Part shown: in pieces, positions 1-12,520 of the stretch
How positions within the stretch are numbered: position 1 is the first letter of the stretch
How the letters are laid out: each line of letters begins with the position of its first letter
Origin: Piscicola geometra
Taxonomy: Eukaryota; Annelida; Clitellata; Hirudinida; Piscicolidae
Direction of reading: 5' to 3'
DNA length: 64,000 bases
Assembly: GCA_943735955.1 (NCBI GenBank)
Contig: OX030956.1
Coordinates: forward strand, 1,523,412-1,587,411
Program-made: the position numbers and the translations under genes
Notes under the pieces: generated by a model
The model's database searches: none
The model's input: only the letters and a program-made list of their open reading frames with translations
What the model was told of the DNA's origin: nothing

Positions 1-1070
<1,070 letters not shown>

Positions 1071-1148
1071 TTCTTCGTTCCTATTCCGCCTGATTGAACC
1101 ATTCCGGTCCCATGCGGAGCCAGCATTTGAACACCTTCCTTCTCTCTT

Positions 1149-1586
1149 TCAGAGCTTCATCGCAGTTGTAGATATAGATGATCTCCTCTTTTTCGTGCTA
1201 CTCTTGTAGTCCATGAAGTAGTCTAGATTATTTTTCCCTTCATCAAACAGCTCATCGGTGGTTTCTTTGTTCAGAATGTTTCTGCAGTAGAACGCGGTGG
1301 CTGGACAGTGGCCACTGCGTAGTTGGGCCAGGAGTGTCTCTGCTCGCCTACCGGTGCTTTCTTCCCTTTTCAACGTTGCATAGATTCGCTTTCGTCTTGG
1401 ATCCATCAGCTCAAGAAGTTTCATTCTTTTTTTGAGGGTGCTCTTGATTGCCGAACACGTGACAGACTGTGGTTGTTCGCCTTGGCTTGTGGAAAGTGCA
1501 GCTTGCTCTGCCGCCTTGTTACTTTGGACACCAGTGTTCCGAAAAATCCACTTTACTGCCAATTTGTTGCTTCGGATGACTGTCAA
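1149..1586 (-). mobile_element. Decayed LINE fragment (region after the reverse transcriptase)
   Basis: The minus-strand frame of 145 codons contains LLAQLRSGHCPATAFYCRNI followed by an acidic stretch with DYFMDY. This resembles the 'LRxGHxxxxxxYxxRI...C..C....ETLEHFL' segment found after the RT domain of many non-LTR retrotransposons, but the cysteines of that motif are lost here. It lies upstream of a clearer LINE 3' relic in the same orientation (2002-2441). I infer an old, inactive copy. No complete element is present. Confidence 0.45.
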
Positions 1587-1826
1587 GAGATCCTCCTTTG
1601 ACCTATTGAAATACGGATCGTCGAATCTGGCTGGCTTTATAGGCGTTCATTGACGGTGAGAATGGTCACTCTGCTTGGCTGGTCTCACACTTCACTGCTG
1701 AGATATTGGCTTGAATTTCTGCATCATGAGCTGCGCAGAGTACACCTACTGCTTCCATTCAGACGTTTCCAACCACCTTAATGTTGTTGTTTTCGTCCAT
1801 TAGTCTCAAGAGATAATAGACTTTGA

Positions 1827-2010
1827 GCGAACGGGTTGGCTTAGATGGTAAGTCAATTCAGCAACTCAATGCTCGCCAGTTTGCATCCCTGTTGAGCCAA
1901 CCGTGAACAATCACACAACTACTAAATATGAGACGGTGTTTCATGACGCATGTCAGGAGAGTTTCGCCTATGTTGCGCGCCTTGGCGCATTATAAATAGG
2001 CCTATATTTT
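1827..2010 (+). mobile_element. tRNA-derived SINE, family 1, copy 1
   Basis: The head GCGAACGGGTTGGCTTAGATGG contains a pol III A box (TGGCTTAGATGG). About 55 bp on, GTTTGCATCCCTGTTGAGCC is a degraded B box. The tail contains 'agacggtgtttcatgacg' and 'ggcgcattataaataggc'. The same head and tail occur in reverse at 12181-12520, and the tail alone occurs at 18841-18905 and 53356-53385. Four occurrences with tRNA-like promoter boxes support a SINE family. Confidence 0.62.
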
Positions 2011-2441
2011 TTTGGTACTTGCTTCAGCCTGAACCATTTCAACTTTGGCTATACAAGCCCACTCTAGAATGGCAATCTCTACTACAGCTTGAACATAAAA
2101 GCTCGATTTGACTTCTGGCCACTGCTGGTTGACCTTTCTGTGGGAGCGTTTGTCACTGGAAAAATGGCGAATCTTTGCTTCAAGCACTTTCAGTCGCACA
2201 CGTACCATCTGTCTACTGTTACATCTATCTTGAGTAAGCAATTCCCAAGTGCTGACGATGTTCTCTGTAGACTTGAATTCAGCTTGCAGACTTCTTTGTG
2301 GCGAAGATATGGCTTGCCAGTTGCTCTCCAATCTGAGGTAAGCTCACTGATTAGAGCGTCCTTCAGAAGTCGACCACCATCCATCCGACGTACATGTGCC
2401 AACCACTTTGAAAGAAGAGAGTATACATGCTCAAACAACAA
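2002..2441 (-). mobile_element. 3' end of a non-LTR retrotransposon (LINE), frameshifted
   Basis: Two overlapping minus frames together match the conserved C-terminal end of many animal LINE ORF2 proteins. The first carries KWLAHVRRMDGGRLLKDALI and then TGKPYLRHKEVCK, the equivalents of the known 'GHVRRMDDGRIPKDxLYGEL...GKRPxGRPxLRxKDVCKRD' block. The second frame (2002-2331) continues with STWELLTQDRCNSRQ, the 'xWExLAxDRxxWR' block. Reading across needs a frame change near 2300, so the copy is dead. It lies tail to tail with the SINE at 1827-2010. Confidence 0.72.
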
Positions 2442-2615
2442 CTACGTCCACAACAACTACATAAACTACAACTACTACTAAAACTACTACTACTTCTTCT
2501 TCTACTACTGCAACTACTACTACTACAACCACTGCTACTTCTAGTATTACTACCTCTACTACTGCTACTACAACTTCTAATACTACTACTACAACAGCAA
2601 CTACTACATTTTTAG
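2424..2615 (+). repeat. Imperfect ACT/ACA tract, Thr-frame remnant
   Basis: In one + frame this reads mostly Thr and Ser (ACA ACT ACG TCC ...) but has an in-frame TAA at about 2461. It is either a simple repeat or a decayed Thr linker of the mucin-like family. No Cys-rich tail follows. Confidence 0.4.
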
Positions 2616-2619
2616 ACAA

Positions 2620-3122
2620 TTCTTACCTTAAAGGTTTTGGAACTCACCCCCTCAATTACTACTATGTGTTTGCTTTTCGAACTGCCCCTAATACTTATAA
2701 TAGTAGAACAAAAAATGCTTTTTAACTCTGAATATAAGGCTCTGTTTGCTGTTTCTCTAATTAATCAATCTTCAAATTACATTGTTCTCACACAAATTTG
2801 ACAATTACATTCTAAGCATTTCATCATGCATGCTGTTCAAATGACATGTGAATATCTAACATATCGACTGACTTTTTTTGCACCAGAATCTAATCCAAAT
2901 TCTCACAACTTTTTAATGATTGTCCTATACATTAGAAACAAATTTTAATCAATTCATCTTTTTTTTAATCATGGACCTTATCTTGCAATTTTTTCACCAT
3001 CACTTCCTGGATTCCGTAAGTTTTAACAGCTTTAGTTGACAAAGCCTATTATGTTTTAGAGTTCAGTGGTTAAATAAAATTATCAAACAACTTGAATTTT
3101 TATAAAAGTTGATATTGGCTGT

Positions 3123-3177
<55 letters not shown>

Positions 3178-5205
3178 AGAAGGCACAGCGAAGAGATGAA
3201 GAGCTTTCTTTTTCTACGAAACGATGAAACTAATTTTCTTCTGCTCAAGGTTGTTAGTATCGGGTTATAAACTTAGCTCTCCGCTAAAAAATCGGTCTGA
3301 TGCGTGCCTTGGTAATGTCCATATTCTTGCACCCAAATCATAGAAATTACCAAATCATAGACAAGTCATCAATATAAAAGACTGAACATTTTAAAAATTA
3401 AAATGGTCAAATGTCAAATAAAACAAAATAATTACATAAATTAAATAATACTCTTCTTCTCTCATTTGCCTTCCAGTTTCTTCCATTTTTTATCGTCCTT
3501 TCTCTTTCTGTCTTCCCACAAGTCTAGCAGAGGATTCTTTTCCTCGCTAAATACAATTTATAAATAGACTCTTGCGAATGTCTGGCCAAGTGAAAAAATC
3601 TTTTGTCTAATTTTTTTATATTTAGACTATCAAGTAGTCCTATATCCTGGTGACCTGTTGAAACAGATAAAGAAGACCTCGAGTTTTTACAGCAGTCTTA
3701 TTAGAAGCAAATGATTCAAGCTAGCAAGTACCACTTACTTATTTTCAACACTATGGACACTGCAGTTACTCTGGCTATCCATTTTTTAAGATAAAGAGGT
3801 TTCATACTAAATTTTTTATTCAGTGGCCTTCAGGCAAATCAGCAACAAAAGACACTACAGCATCACTAAAATGCTTCTTGTTCTTCTTTGAGCGATTTTA
3901 CACAGCGCTTAATTCTCGATAAACTTGAATGAAATGCTTAAAACGATTTGCGGCATCTGTATGCTGAGCAACAAACTTTGCACAGTGTACAAAACAGTGA
4001 AAAAAACACATTAAGTGGCTGCTCACTGCTGATAATCGTTATATCTTCCGCTAAAGGTTAGCAGCATTTTTTATGCTCTGTGGCCTGTGTAGCAAAAATA
4101 TTTTAGTTTTAGTAACACAATATAAATTATTTTCTAATAAAAATAAAAATTACTATATAAACATTCTGTTTTAGGCTAGTGTTAACGACTATGTTCGTTT
4201 CAGAACAAAAGTAAAATAAATATTATTTAAAAAAAATTAGGGATCTACATTTAGGTGAACCAAGGTATTTAAAGTCAGTTTCAATTTTCTGATAACGAAG
4301 ATTCAAAAGAGTCTCTGCTAGCTCAAGTTTAAAATAGGTCTCAAGAAGTTTGAAATTTTCGCAGACTTGTTATCAGATGGCCCAGCGACCACATCTCCAC
4401 GTGTTTTTACACTTAGAGGATAACATCAACGAAAAAGTTCAAAAGCGCCAACTGATCCTTGTCTTCACATGCCCACAGATTGAAAGAATGAAAATGTCAT
4501 GGAAAACCAAATCTCGTCATATAAATAAATGAATAAATAAAAATTATAGCATTTTTTGGTTTAGATAGACCTTCATTATTTATGTGAATTCGCAAATTCT
4601 AGTTTGATACAAATAGCTAAAAATAGTCTTATTTCTCATGCATGAACAAAGTTTGGAAGGGAGACCTAATGTGGATGGAATATATCGATCATAAGGCAGT
4701 CAAAGCATAAAGTCAACCTGATGATGATGATGCTAAATTAGATCAATTTTAAATGTTGTGTTTTGATAACCCGAACAGACTATTTTAAAGGTCTACAATT
4801 ATTTAAACTCTCAATTAGTCTTTCTAGTGCACCTTTTCCATAATTGCCCAATTAATTAATTTTTATTCTCTTTTATTAGCTTTCATTATTTTATAGTCCA
4901 AAAAATAATTGAAAGGTCAAATCGTATTACGGTCTATTATATTACTTAACACATCATAAGTTTTATTCTATCGATGATTTATTTTTTCTATCGTAAAATA
5001 TGAAAAAATACTTTTAATACCTTCATCAATCATTTTCTTCAAGCTGTATTCTGAGTTGTTTATTTTTTCAATATTTTCCCATTCTCATTTCATAGGTTAA
5101 TAGAAAAATTAATTTCAAAGCGATTTCATAAAATCATGAAAGTCAAAAGTTCAAATACAAACCAGATAATTTGAAAAGTTGGCAAAAGGTAATTATCCAG
5201 TGCAG
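2620..5205. other. AT-rich intergenic DNA
   Basis: I see no gene here. It contains an (ATC)n microsatellite at 3123-3176. From about 4785 onward it is similar to 9255 onward, the upstream part of a segmental duplication that carries the two secreted-protein genes. Confidence 0.6.
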
Positions 5206-5451
5206 CAAAGGGTATAAAAGCGTCAAACAAAGAAGCTTCTCTACTAGATTCTTTGAGTTAAAACCACTCTAGTGTAAATTTCATATTTTATATTTCATTT
5301 TAAAAGTTAAAACCAAAATATTTCGCTTAAGGTTAAAACTCTTTCTAGAGACAAATTAATAGTCTTGTATTCTAAACGATAATGTCTAGAATTTTAAAAT
5401 CGTTTATTTCGCTTCTCTTAGCATTCTCGCTAAGTCGCAATGTTGGAGCAG
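4785..5451 (+). repeat. Segmental duplication, copy 1 (pairs with 9255-10028)
   Basis: Stretches such as 'aggtct.caattattt.aa.tctcaatta' and '.tgcccaatta.tta.ttttattct' occur in the same order here and from 9255. The similarity continues through the TATA box, the 5' UTR and the signal-peptide exon. The duplication therefore included the promoter, and the offset is about 4.5 kb. Confidence 0.65.
5211..5220 (+). promoter_or_regulatory. TATA box of the first Thr/Cys-rich gene
   Basis: GGTATAAAAG lies about 165 bp before the ATG at 5382. It is followed by 'cgtcaaacaaagaag', and the paralogue has the same element and following bases at 9726-9733. Conservation between paralogues supports a core promoter with a start near 5240-5250. 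Confidence 0.6.
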
Positions 5452-6666
5452 GTGAGATAAATTAAGTTTCTTTTACATATTTTTAAAGAAAATTTTTTCT
5501 CATATTAAATTTATATTAAATTCAAAGATACTTTTTTAATGTGGTATTTTACAATTTAAAAAAACTTGTATTAATTTTTATTTTGCTTTATAATAATTTA
5601 TTTTCATTTAACCTAAAAAATCATTTTAATGACATAAAGATGAGTTCGAATTAGCGAAAGATTTCAACGAAGGTGCCTATCCTTCTGACACCAATGTTCC
5701 CGAAGTTATGAAACACAGCAAAAAGTTTCAACAAGAAGCTTTTGAAACAAACGGAGAGAAAGAAATTGGCCTGGAAACTCATGGTTGTTTTAATATTTTT
5801 TGTAAAACATTTTATTCTAAGACTGTTTTATTTTATAAACGAGATTTTTTAGAATTAATATTTTTAAAAAATGATGTATTATCGTGTTTTTGTAAATAAT
5901 AATCATTCAAAAGCCTCTTACATACGAAAAATCAAATTATAAAAAAAGAATGGTAACTTTCTTACAGGATTTGAACAAATAGAAGGAAACACTGATGAAG
6001 GAAAGATATCTGGTTTACAGAACATTCTTCTGAAAAGGTTTGGCAAGAAGTGGATACCAGGCTTATCGACTTTCATACATAGAATGCGTTATTTTGTTGT
6101 TGCTGCCATATCATATATAGGCATCTGCTCATATTTGTTTTTTGTTTCATGCCACGGTTTCACAGTCCTCTCTTGGCTAGTTATTAGACGATGGCAGGAA
6201 TCGAACGCGCGAAATTCAGAGTAACCACCAGGCGTCTTAAACATTGCATCATGGCCTCTTCAAATTATTTATATTTATCAAACATATTAAGGTTTTATCT
6301 TTTTTGACTATTATTTTAATAAGTAGTTTTTCATTCATTCATGAATTTTAAAAATCTAAAAAATATATTCGTTTCTCCAACCATTTAAGGCGTAACAAGA
6401 GAAGAAATGGGCAAACATGTCAACCAAACAGCTGTCAGGCTTTTTGTACTACCCTTACTTGCAGTAATCCTTGTCCCAAAGTTAACCAATGCGAGCCCTG
6501 TCCTGCATGTGTGATGGACTGTGCGGCAACTCGATGTCCTGATCTGCCAACTACTACTACAACAACAACAACAACTACAAGTCCTTGCCCTCCATGCGTT
6601 TCCAAGACATTTTCATGCCCTTGTGTTCAGTGCGCCGCTCCCTGTGTCACCTCATCTTGTTGCTAG
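5382..6666 (+). CDS. Secreted pro-protein with Cys-rich mature domain and short Thr linker (4 exons, 186 aa)
   Basis: Exons are 5382-5451, 5640-5783, 5968-6037 and 6390-6666. They join in phase to 187 codons including TAG. Residues 1-23 are a signal peptide (hydrophobic ISLLLAFSL core ending VGA). A hydrophilic acidic segment with no Cys follows (about 24-94, with EGAYPSDTNVPE). A basic cluster KRRNKRR starting at about residue 94 looks like a proprotein-convertase site. The mature part has 18 Cys, many as CxxC (CEPCPAC, CPPC, CPCVQC), a nine-Thr linker, and ends SSCC. It is probably exported and disulfide-rich. I do not recognise a named family. The paralogue at 9953-11438 has the same exon layout, with exon 2 of identical length (144 bp). 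An AATAAA lies at 6828-6833. The intron 2 donor (GTTGTT) is weak, but the phase fits. Confidence 0.85.
6188..6262 (-). mobile_element. tRNA-like SINE head in an intron
   Basis: The minus strand carries GCGCGTTCGATTCCTGCC, a good pol III B box with T-arm context. Upstream is GGCCATGATGCAATGTTTAAGACG, a degraded A-box region. It sits inside intron 3 of the gene at 5382-6666. It is more likely a SINE head or tRNA pseudogene than a working tRNA, because I cannot fold a clean acceptor stem. Confidence 0.4.
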
Positions 6667-6965
6667 TGGCGTTCACAATCCACTGATTGGTTGCCTAAAT
6701 TGAGCATAGTTAGTTTGCCTATTTACTAAAAACTTTATTATGATGAATTTAAAATGCTTTGCTTTGCTTTAAAACTTATTTACGCATTAAAACTGTGAAA
6801 TCATTCTCTCACAAACAAATAAAACCTGCACAAAAAATGTATATGATATTTTATCTATACAACTTTTTTTATTTCACATTTTCGTTTTTTTTACATTTTT
6901 TCTATATTAATTTTTTAATATCTTTTGAAAAATTTACTCCATGATTTAAAATAAAATAAAATAAG

Positions 6966-7178
6966 TTAAACATTTCCTACTTCTACTGCACCCAAAACTT
7001 CTAAAGCCACAATTTCTTCAACTAAAACAACAACTACCTTCATCGTAACCCCACCACCAAAACTTAAAAAAACTCTGCCACCAAAACTACAACAACTTCT
7101 AATATTATCCCTTGCCAGCCATGTACATGCCATTGTCTTATGCGCTTCAGTCCTTGCTTTGGCTATTGTTCTTGCTAG
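6966..7178 (+). pseudogene. Broken last exon of a third Thr/Cys-rich paralogue
   Basis: The + strand first reads in a Thr/Lys/Pro-rich frame. After a frame change it reads IIPCQPCTCHC...PCFGYCSC and TAG at 7176-7178. PCQPCTCHC is also found in the C-terminus of the gene at 9953-11438. The bases after the stop (TAGTGGCAT...AATTCACCGATTA) match those after the stops at 6664 and 11436. No upstream signal-peptide exon is present, so this is a partial duplicate that has decayed. Confidence 0.62.
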
Positions 7179-8487
7179 TGGCATACAAAATTCACCGATT
7201 AATAGTTTCATGATTTAACTTGGTTATAAAGAAGTAGTTCGCTTATTTATTTTAACTTTCAAAATGCTTTGCTTTGCTTCAACGACTTACGCACTTGAAC
7301 TTGTTTAAAAAGTCAAAAATATTCTAGTGAAAGAATTAAAGCTGCACGAAATTGAGAAATTTTTTTTATTTAAAATTTAAGTGCACTCATTTCAACTTGA
7401 CACATTTTCGTTTATTTTCACGTGTTCTCTATTACAATAGGAACCTTCTGATATAATTTGAAACATATATACTCCACGATTTTATGATACATTTAGAATA
7501 CATTTTGTCAACAGCAATTTTCACAGTTTTTTATTTTAAAAAATAAAACTTTAAAAATGTTTTTCATCGATTTCACAATATCCCTTTGTGATAAAAACAT
7601 GGATTATCAAGGTTTTAGCATCTCTTTGAAAATTTCAAAGATGAGTGATGTTACAAGGTGATTTGGTCTTTAGTTTCGGATTTCTTCTGACAATAAAAAA
7701 GCTGTCTAGTAATCTTTGTTTTTTAGTATGGTAGTAGGTACCTGACACGGGTTCTTCATCAGTATGAGTTGTATGATGGAGGTTGGAAGTGGCAAATAAA
7801 TCAACCAGGTAGCTTCCTATTCAGTTCACCATGTTTATCTAAGCAGTTTGTCCTTTATCTTTTATATAAACCAGGCCCATAACTTATGAGAGTTTATTTT
7901 TAAAGATTAAAAAACTTTATTCGAGACTTTAAGACATTCAAAACGATTTGCTGGGAGCCTAGAACAATCGAATGGTTTTTGATTTTTATTAGTGTCATTG
8001 AAGAAAGTTTTAATTTCCATCTGTAAATTGGAGCAAAAGAAGTTAAAAATTTAATTGCTAATTCCGATTGTTCAGAATACTCAGAACGAACATCGATACA
8101 AAATATACACAATGATTTACGTTTATAAAGTACTGATTTTTTTAAAGATCTTTCTTTTTTCATTCAATTATTTCATCATCAAGCTTTGTGTTGAGTTAAT
8201 TGTCGTCATGTACAATATATGGATTTCTTACCCATTTTTTCAATTGTGTTTTAAAATATTTTTTAACTTAGTTGAAAGAACTGTTAAATGCTTATTTAAA
8301 GAAACAGTTAGCAATGCAATTTTATTTGCAGAATTTTTTCCATTGCCAATTGCTTCTGAATAAACAGAGAGCTGTATATCCTTTAATGCCATATTAGTGA
8401 CCCACTTAACAATCATCTGCTGTAATGCACAATCTTTATCCATGAGACGGAACAAGCTGGCATTCTTCCATTGCATTAACAGATCAA
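7179..8487. other. AT-rich spacer with 3'-flank duplication
   Basis: The first part (to about 7480) resembles the 3' flanks of the genes at 5382 and 9953 ('aatgctttgctttgctt', 'cgtgttctct', 'tactccacgattt'). The rest has no gene I can support. Confidence 0.5.
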
Positions 8488-8697
8488 TTAATTGAGAAGA
8501 CAAAAAATATCTTGAAGATGAACGACAAGGTAGATATTTGAGTAGTAAATACTAGAGCAGGTTTTTGTGGGTTTCGATGTTGACCCATCATACTGCAAAA
8601 AGCTTCTCATATTGTCATGGAATGACTGTATCACGCTCAGGAGTTTTAGTGAGCAGCAAATCTTTGCCAATAAGTCTATCCACACTGACGAGATCAA
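8488..8697 (-). mobile_element. LINE reverse-transcriptase fragment
   Basis: The minus frame contains KLLSVIQSFHDNMRSFLQYD followed by GSTSKP. This matches the segment just before the catalytic core of many LINE reverse transcriptases ('xSFHxxMxAxVxxxGxxSEPFxVxxGVKQGC'). The reading then fails before any FADD-type motif, so it is a truncated dead copy. I do not recognise the minus frame continuing at 8240-8503. Confidence 0.55.
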
Positions 8698-8699
8698 AC

Positions 8700-9254
8700 G
8701 CTATTGTCAAGTTAGAAAAAAGAGCTGGTGTTTTTTTGCTGTTCTCTGTCTTTGTCTTGCAGCTTCCTGAGTGTGGAGATCATATCTATAGTTGATCTCT
8801 CTGCACAGATTGTGATTCTGGATGCAGCCTTCTATAGTCTATTTAGGACTACTCATGCATAAATGTTGCCTAAACACTGCGAAAAGATGTCGCACTATAG
8901 TCTATAGTCGTTATTATATCTTGAGATACAGTTCCTTCTTTCAAGCATCAAAGAGAAAGGCTGTGCAGTTGTTCTAGGAAGACTATGTTTCCACATATAG
9001 CGCTTCACTTAATTTTTATTAAATTAGTTTAATAAAAAGTTTTTAAATCCTTAAAAATATATATCGATTGATGAAAAAAATAGAAACAGTAAAAGGAAAA
9101 CTAAAAAAGCTTTATAATGAATTCAACCAGCGCATGATCAATCATCTCTAAACCAAAAACAGCCTCTTTCATCCAATTTCCCAAACATCACCAACACCAT
9201 CATCATTATGATGATGATCATCATCATCATCACAGAATCATCACCAATACAGAA
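8700..9254. other. Spacer, nothing recognised
   Basis: AT-rich DNA with a short mixed (GAT/ATC) tract near 9207-9230. I see no coding signal. Confidence 0.5.
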
Positions 9255-10028
9255 TATTTGAAAGGTCTCCAATTATTTTAATTCTCAATTACTTTTTCCA
9301 GTACACCATATTTATAACTGCCCAATTAGTTATTTTTATTCTTATTCGATTACCTAATGAAAGGTTAAATGGCGTTTTAGTCTATTAAAGAATATATCAT
9401 TTATATTATTTTGTTGTAACATATCATAAGCTTTATTTCACTGTTAATTTTTTGTCCATTAAGAATTTGAAGTAAAAACGGCTCCTAGCGTCTTTATTGA
9501 ACTTTGCCTCGAGTTATATTCATTGAGTTGTTAGGCAAGTATGTGGGACCAGTGCCTTTTTCTATTTCTGTGTACAACATCATTTAAAAATCTAATAAAA
9601 ATATTTTTTCTTTTAAAGTGCGTTCATTTAAATTATGAAGTTCAGAAGTTCAAATATAAGCCAGATAAGTTGAACAGTTGGCAACAGGTAATTAGCCAGT
9701 GTACTGATAGCTGGTGCAACTAGCGGTATAAAATCGTCGAACAAAGAAGTTCTGCTACGTGGTTTTTGAATTGAAACTCCTCTAGTGCGAATTTCAAAGT
9801 TTTATATTTCGGTTTAAAAGTTTAAAACCAAATATTTCGGTTAAACTAAAAAGTGAAACTTCTTTTTAGCTCGTAAACTAAACAGAATCTTTTGTAATAT
9901 TTTTCCTTACGGAAAATTAATATTTTTAATCCAATACGTTCCATATAAAAGAATGAATAGAATTATGGAATCAGTTTTTATATTTTTTCTGCTCTTAGCG
10001 GTTTCGCAAAGTCGCTATGTTGGAGCAG
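9255..10028 (+). repeat. Segmental duplication, copy 2 (pairs with 4785-5451)
   Basis: Same order of matching stretches as 4785-5451, running through the promoter into exon 1 of the second Thr/Cys-rich gene. Confidence 0.65.
9726..9733 (+). promoter_or_regulatory. TATA box of the second Thr/Cys-rich gene
   Basis: GTATAAAA followed by 'tcgtcgaacaaagaag', matching the promoter at 5211-5220. It is about 220 bp upstream of the ATG at 9953. Confidence 0.6.
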
Positions 10029-11438
10029 GTTTGATAAAAATAATCTTTTGCAATTTAAAAAAAATGTTGTGGAGTATGAAAAAATATAATTAACTTAATC
10101 TTTTTTGAATAGATAATTTATAAATTTAAAAACTTTTTCATTTTATTTTATTGATTGCTTCATAATAATTTATAATCGTGTAACCTTAAAAATCATTTTA
10201 ATGACATAAAGATGAGCTCGAATTATCGAATGATTTAAACGAAGGTGCCTTTCCTTCTGACACCAATGTTCCCGAAAATATGAAACACAGCCAGAGGTTT
10301 CAACAAGAAGGTCTTGGAATTAATGGGTGGGGAAAAAGTGGCTTGGAAACTCGTGGTAAATTTAAAAAATATTTTTCAAGAACTGTTAAGTCTAAAAACG
10401 TTTTATTGTATATGCAAAGATTTTAAAATTAAAATTTTATTTTTTCAAACTAAATTAAAAAAGATATATATTTTTCAACATCTAAAAAATGTATTTTAGT
10501 GTTCGTATAACTTAATAAAATTCAAAGGCCACACACACATAAAAATTCAAACCAGCAGAAAAAATTGAAAATGCAAAAACTCTTTCGGTATTTAAACAAT
10601 TAGAAGAGAATAGAGATGATCTAACAGAGACGAAGAAATCGGTTTTACTGCACCTTCTTCTAGACAATGCCGTGAAAAGGTTTGGTGAGAAGTTAAGATC
10701 GGGTTTATTGAAGATTTCATTTAGTTAATCAATTTTTATACATTGATAAACGGAATTTATGTTTATAAAACCTTTATTTTTACTTGTACATATTTTTGTT
10801 AATGAGTACTTTTAAATGAGCTCTTAAATAATTCATGAATTTTCAAAATTTTGACTATTATACTTGCTTCAAGGCGTCAAAAACGAGACTACGGTAGTAA
10901 TTGTCCACAAAACTGTGGTCAGCCCTGCAACAACAACAACAGGGATTGCAACAATCATCAGCCTTGTACCCAAAATAGTAATTGCAACTGTTTAGACTGT
11001 ATTCCACAGTGCATTACTTGTTGTATTTGTTGTTGCTGCTGTTGTAATCCCCCTCCTCCTACTACTGATCCTACGACGTCAACCACTCCAACTTCTACAA
11101 CAACCACTCAAACAACTACAACATCTACTACCACCACAACTACTACCACAACTACGACAACCACAACTACTACCACTACAACTACCACCACCACAACTAC
11201 AACGACCACAACCACAACGACCACAACTACAACGACCACAACTCCAACTACCACAACTAGCACTACTACAACTCCAACCACTACAACTAGTACCACTACA
11301 AGATGTCCAAATACAACTACTACAACATGCCCTACCCCCAGCACAACTAAAACAACTTCTTCAACTACCCCTTGCCAACCATGTACCTGCCATTGTGTTC
11401 AGTGTGTCATTCTACACGTCAATACTTGTTGCTGCTAG
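9953..11438 (+). CDS. Secreted mucin-like pro-protein, Cys-rich domain plus long Thr linker (4 exons, 302 aa)
   Basis: Exons are 9953-10028, 10212-10355, 10556-10679 and 10874-11438, joining to 303 codons including TAG. The signal peptide covers residues 1-25 (SVFIFFLLLAVS core ending VGA). The propeptide shares EGAFPSDTNVPE with the first paralogue. Exon 4 starts with RRQKRD, a probable dibasic cleavage site. A Cys/Asn-rich domain follows (CPQNCGQPC to a CCICCCCCC run), then about 100 residues of mostly Thr with Ser and Pro, then PCQPCTCHCVQC, ending NTCCC. The Thr tract should be heavily O-glycosylated. Exon 3 does not use the site homologous to that of the first paralogue, which has lost its AG. 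An upstream CAGCAG acceptor at 10553-10558 restores the phase. The product is probably an extracellular mucus, cuticle or secretory-cell product, and this is only an inference. Confidence 0.82.
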
Positions 11439-12180
11439 TGGCATTCGGAATTCACTGATTAGTGATTGCATGAATTGAGCGTTGAGCTCTTGCTTATTTA
11501 TTCGGCACTTTGCTTTGCTTCAAAAACTTTCGTACTTATTGAAACTGTCAAACAACTTCTATCACGAAAAATTAAACCTGCACGAAACTTTTGTTGTTGT
11601 AAGTTTTTCAAAATTCAACTGCACTTATTTTAAATTGACACACTTTCGTTTATTTTCACGTGTTCTCTGTATGAACCTTATGATATCCTTTGAAACATAT
11701 TTACTCCACGATTTTATGAACTATTGAGAATAAATTTTGTCAAAAGTAAGTTTCATGGTTTAATTGACTTTAAATAACAAAATAAAATATAGAGATTTTG
11801 TTTTTTATAAAAAAGCTCATTACGCAAGGAGCTTTTTCACACAAAATAGACCAATCATTGGTTTTAAAAAGGTGGTGAATCTTATTTATAAATTAATTAA
11901 ATGACAGTGTTGTGAAAGCATGGAAAGGCCACTGGCATATATAATAAGAAAAATTAGATTATTTTAGAAGAGCCGTACCACTTTCGTTGTCAACATTTGA
12001 CGAGAATAAAGAAAACAGGTCGGTGGAGAAGAAACAGCTGATTTACCAGCTTCGATAAGACTTGATAATGTTGGTTATAAAATAGTTATATGTAGCCAAA
12101 GAAAGTGTTAAATTAAAAAAATCTAGTTATTAATGTTTTTAATATAATATTAGACTTCAAATAATGCCCATTTATAAAAT
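11439..12180. other. 3' flank and spacer
   Basis: The first ~280 bp resembles the 3' flanks of the paralogues (TAGTGGCATTC...TTCACTGATTAG). The rest is AT-rich with no gene seen. Confidence 0.5.
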
Positions 12181-12520
12181 AAATAATGCCTATCTATAAA
12201 GCGTCAAGGCACGCAACTGAGTCGCCACTCACACAACATACGTCGTGAAACACCGCATCATATACACTAGGTATATGATAGCTCATGGTTGGCTCAACAG
12301 GGATTCGAACTGACGACCTTTAAGTTGCAGGTCCAACGACTTTACCAGGGGCGGCGATCTGATACAAATCTTGGGGGGGGGGGATCCTACTCAGCATAGA
12401 CGGTGATCCTGAGGGGGTCCTGGAGTCCAAACCATTGAAGTGGACCCATTCACTACCATTCCGGACCCCCTAGGATTGCCGCCCATGAACTTTACCATCT
12501 AAGCCAACCCGATCGCCAAT
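12181..12520 (-). mobile_element. tRNA-derived SINE, family 1, near full-length, interrupted
   Basis: On the minus strand the head is GGCGATCGGGTTGGCTTAGATGG (A box), the B box is GTTCGAATCCCTG (from 'cagggattcgaac' at about 12298-12310), and the tail matches the copy at 1827-2010. A separate 142 bp element is inserted between the A and B boxes (12346-12487). Without it the SINE is about 190 bp. Confidence 0.7.
12346..12487. mobile_element. hAT-type MITE nested inside the SINE
   Basis: The left end is CAGGGGCGGCGATC and the right end is the complement of CATGGGCGGCAATCC, giving near-perfect terminal inverted repeats of the hAT style. The flanks are GACTTTAC (12338-12345) and AACTTTAC (12488-12495), an 8 bp target duplication with one change. 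The interrupted SINE reads through correctly once the insert is removed. An internal inverted repeat (ATCCTGAGGGGGTCC against GGACCCCCTAGGAT) would let it fold. There is no coding capacity, so it depends on a transposase elsewhere. Confidence 0.77.

Noticed and set aside
6188..6262. Functional tRNA gene
   Set aside because: The B box is good but the A box and acceptor stem are poor. A SINE head or pseudo-tRNA is more likely.
8055..8363. Overlapping + and - frames at 7900-8503
   Set aside because: AT-rich with no recognised motif outside the RT fragment at 8488-8697.
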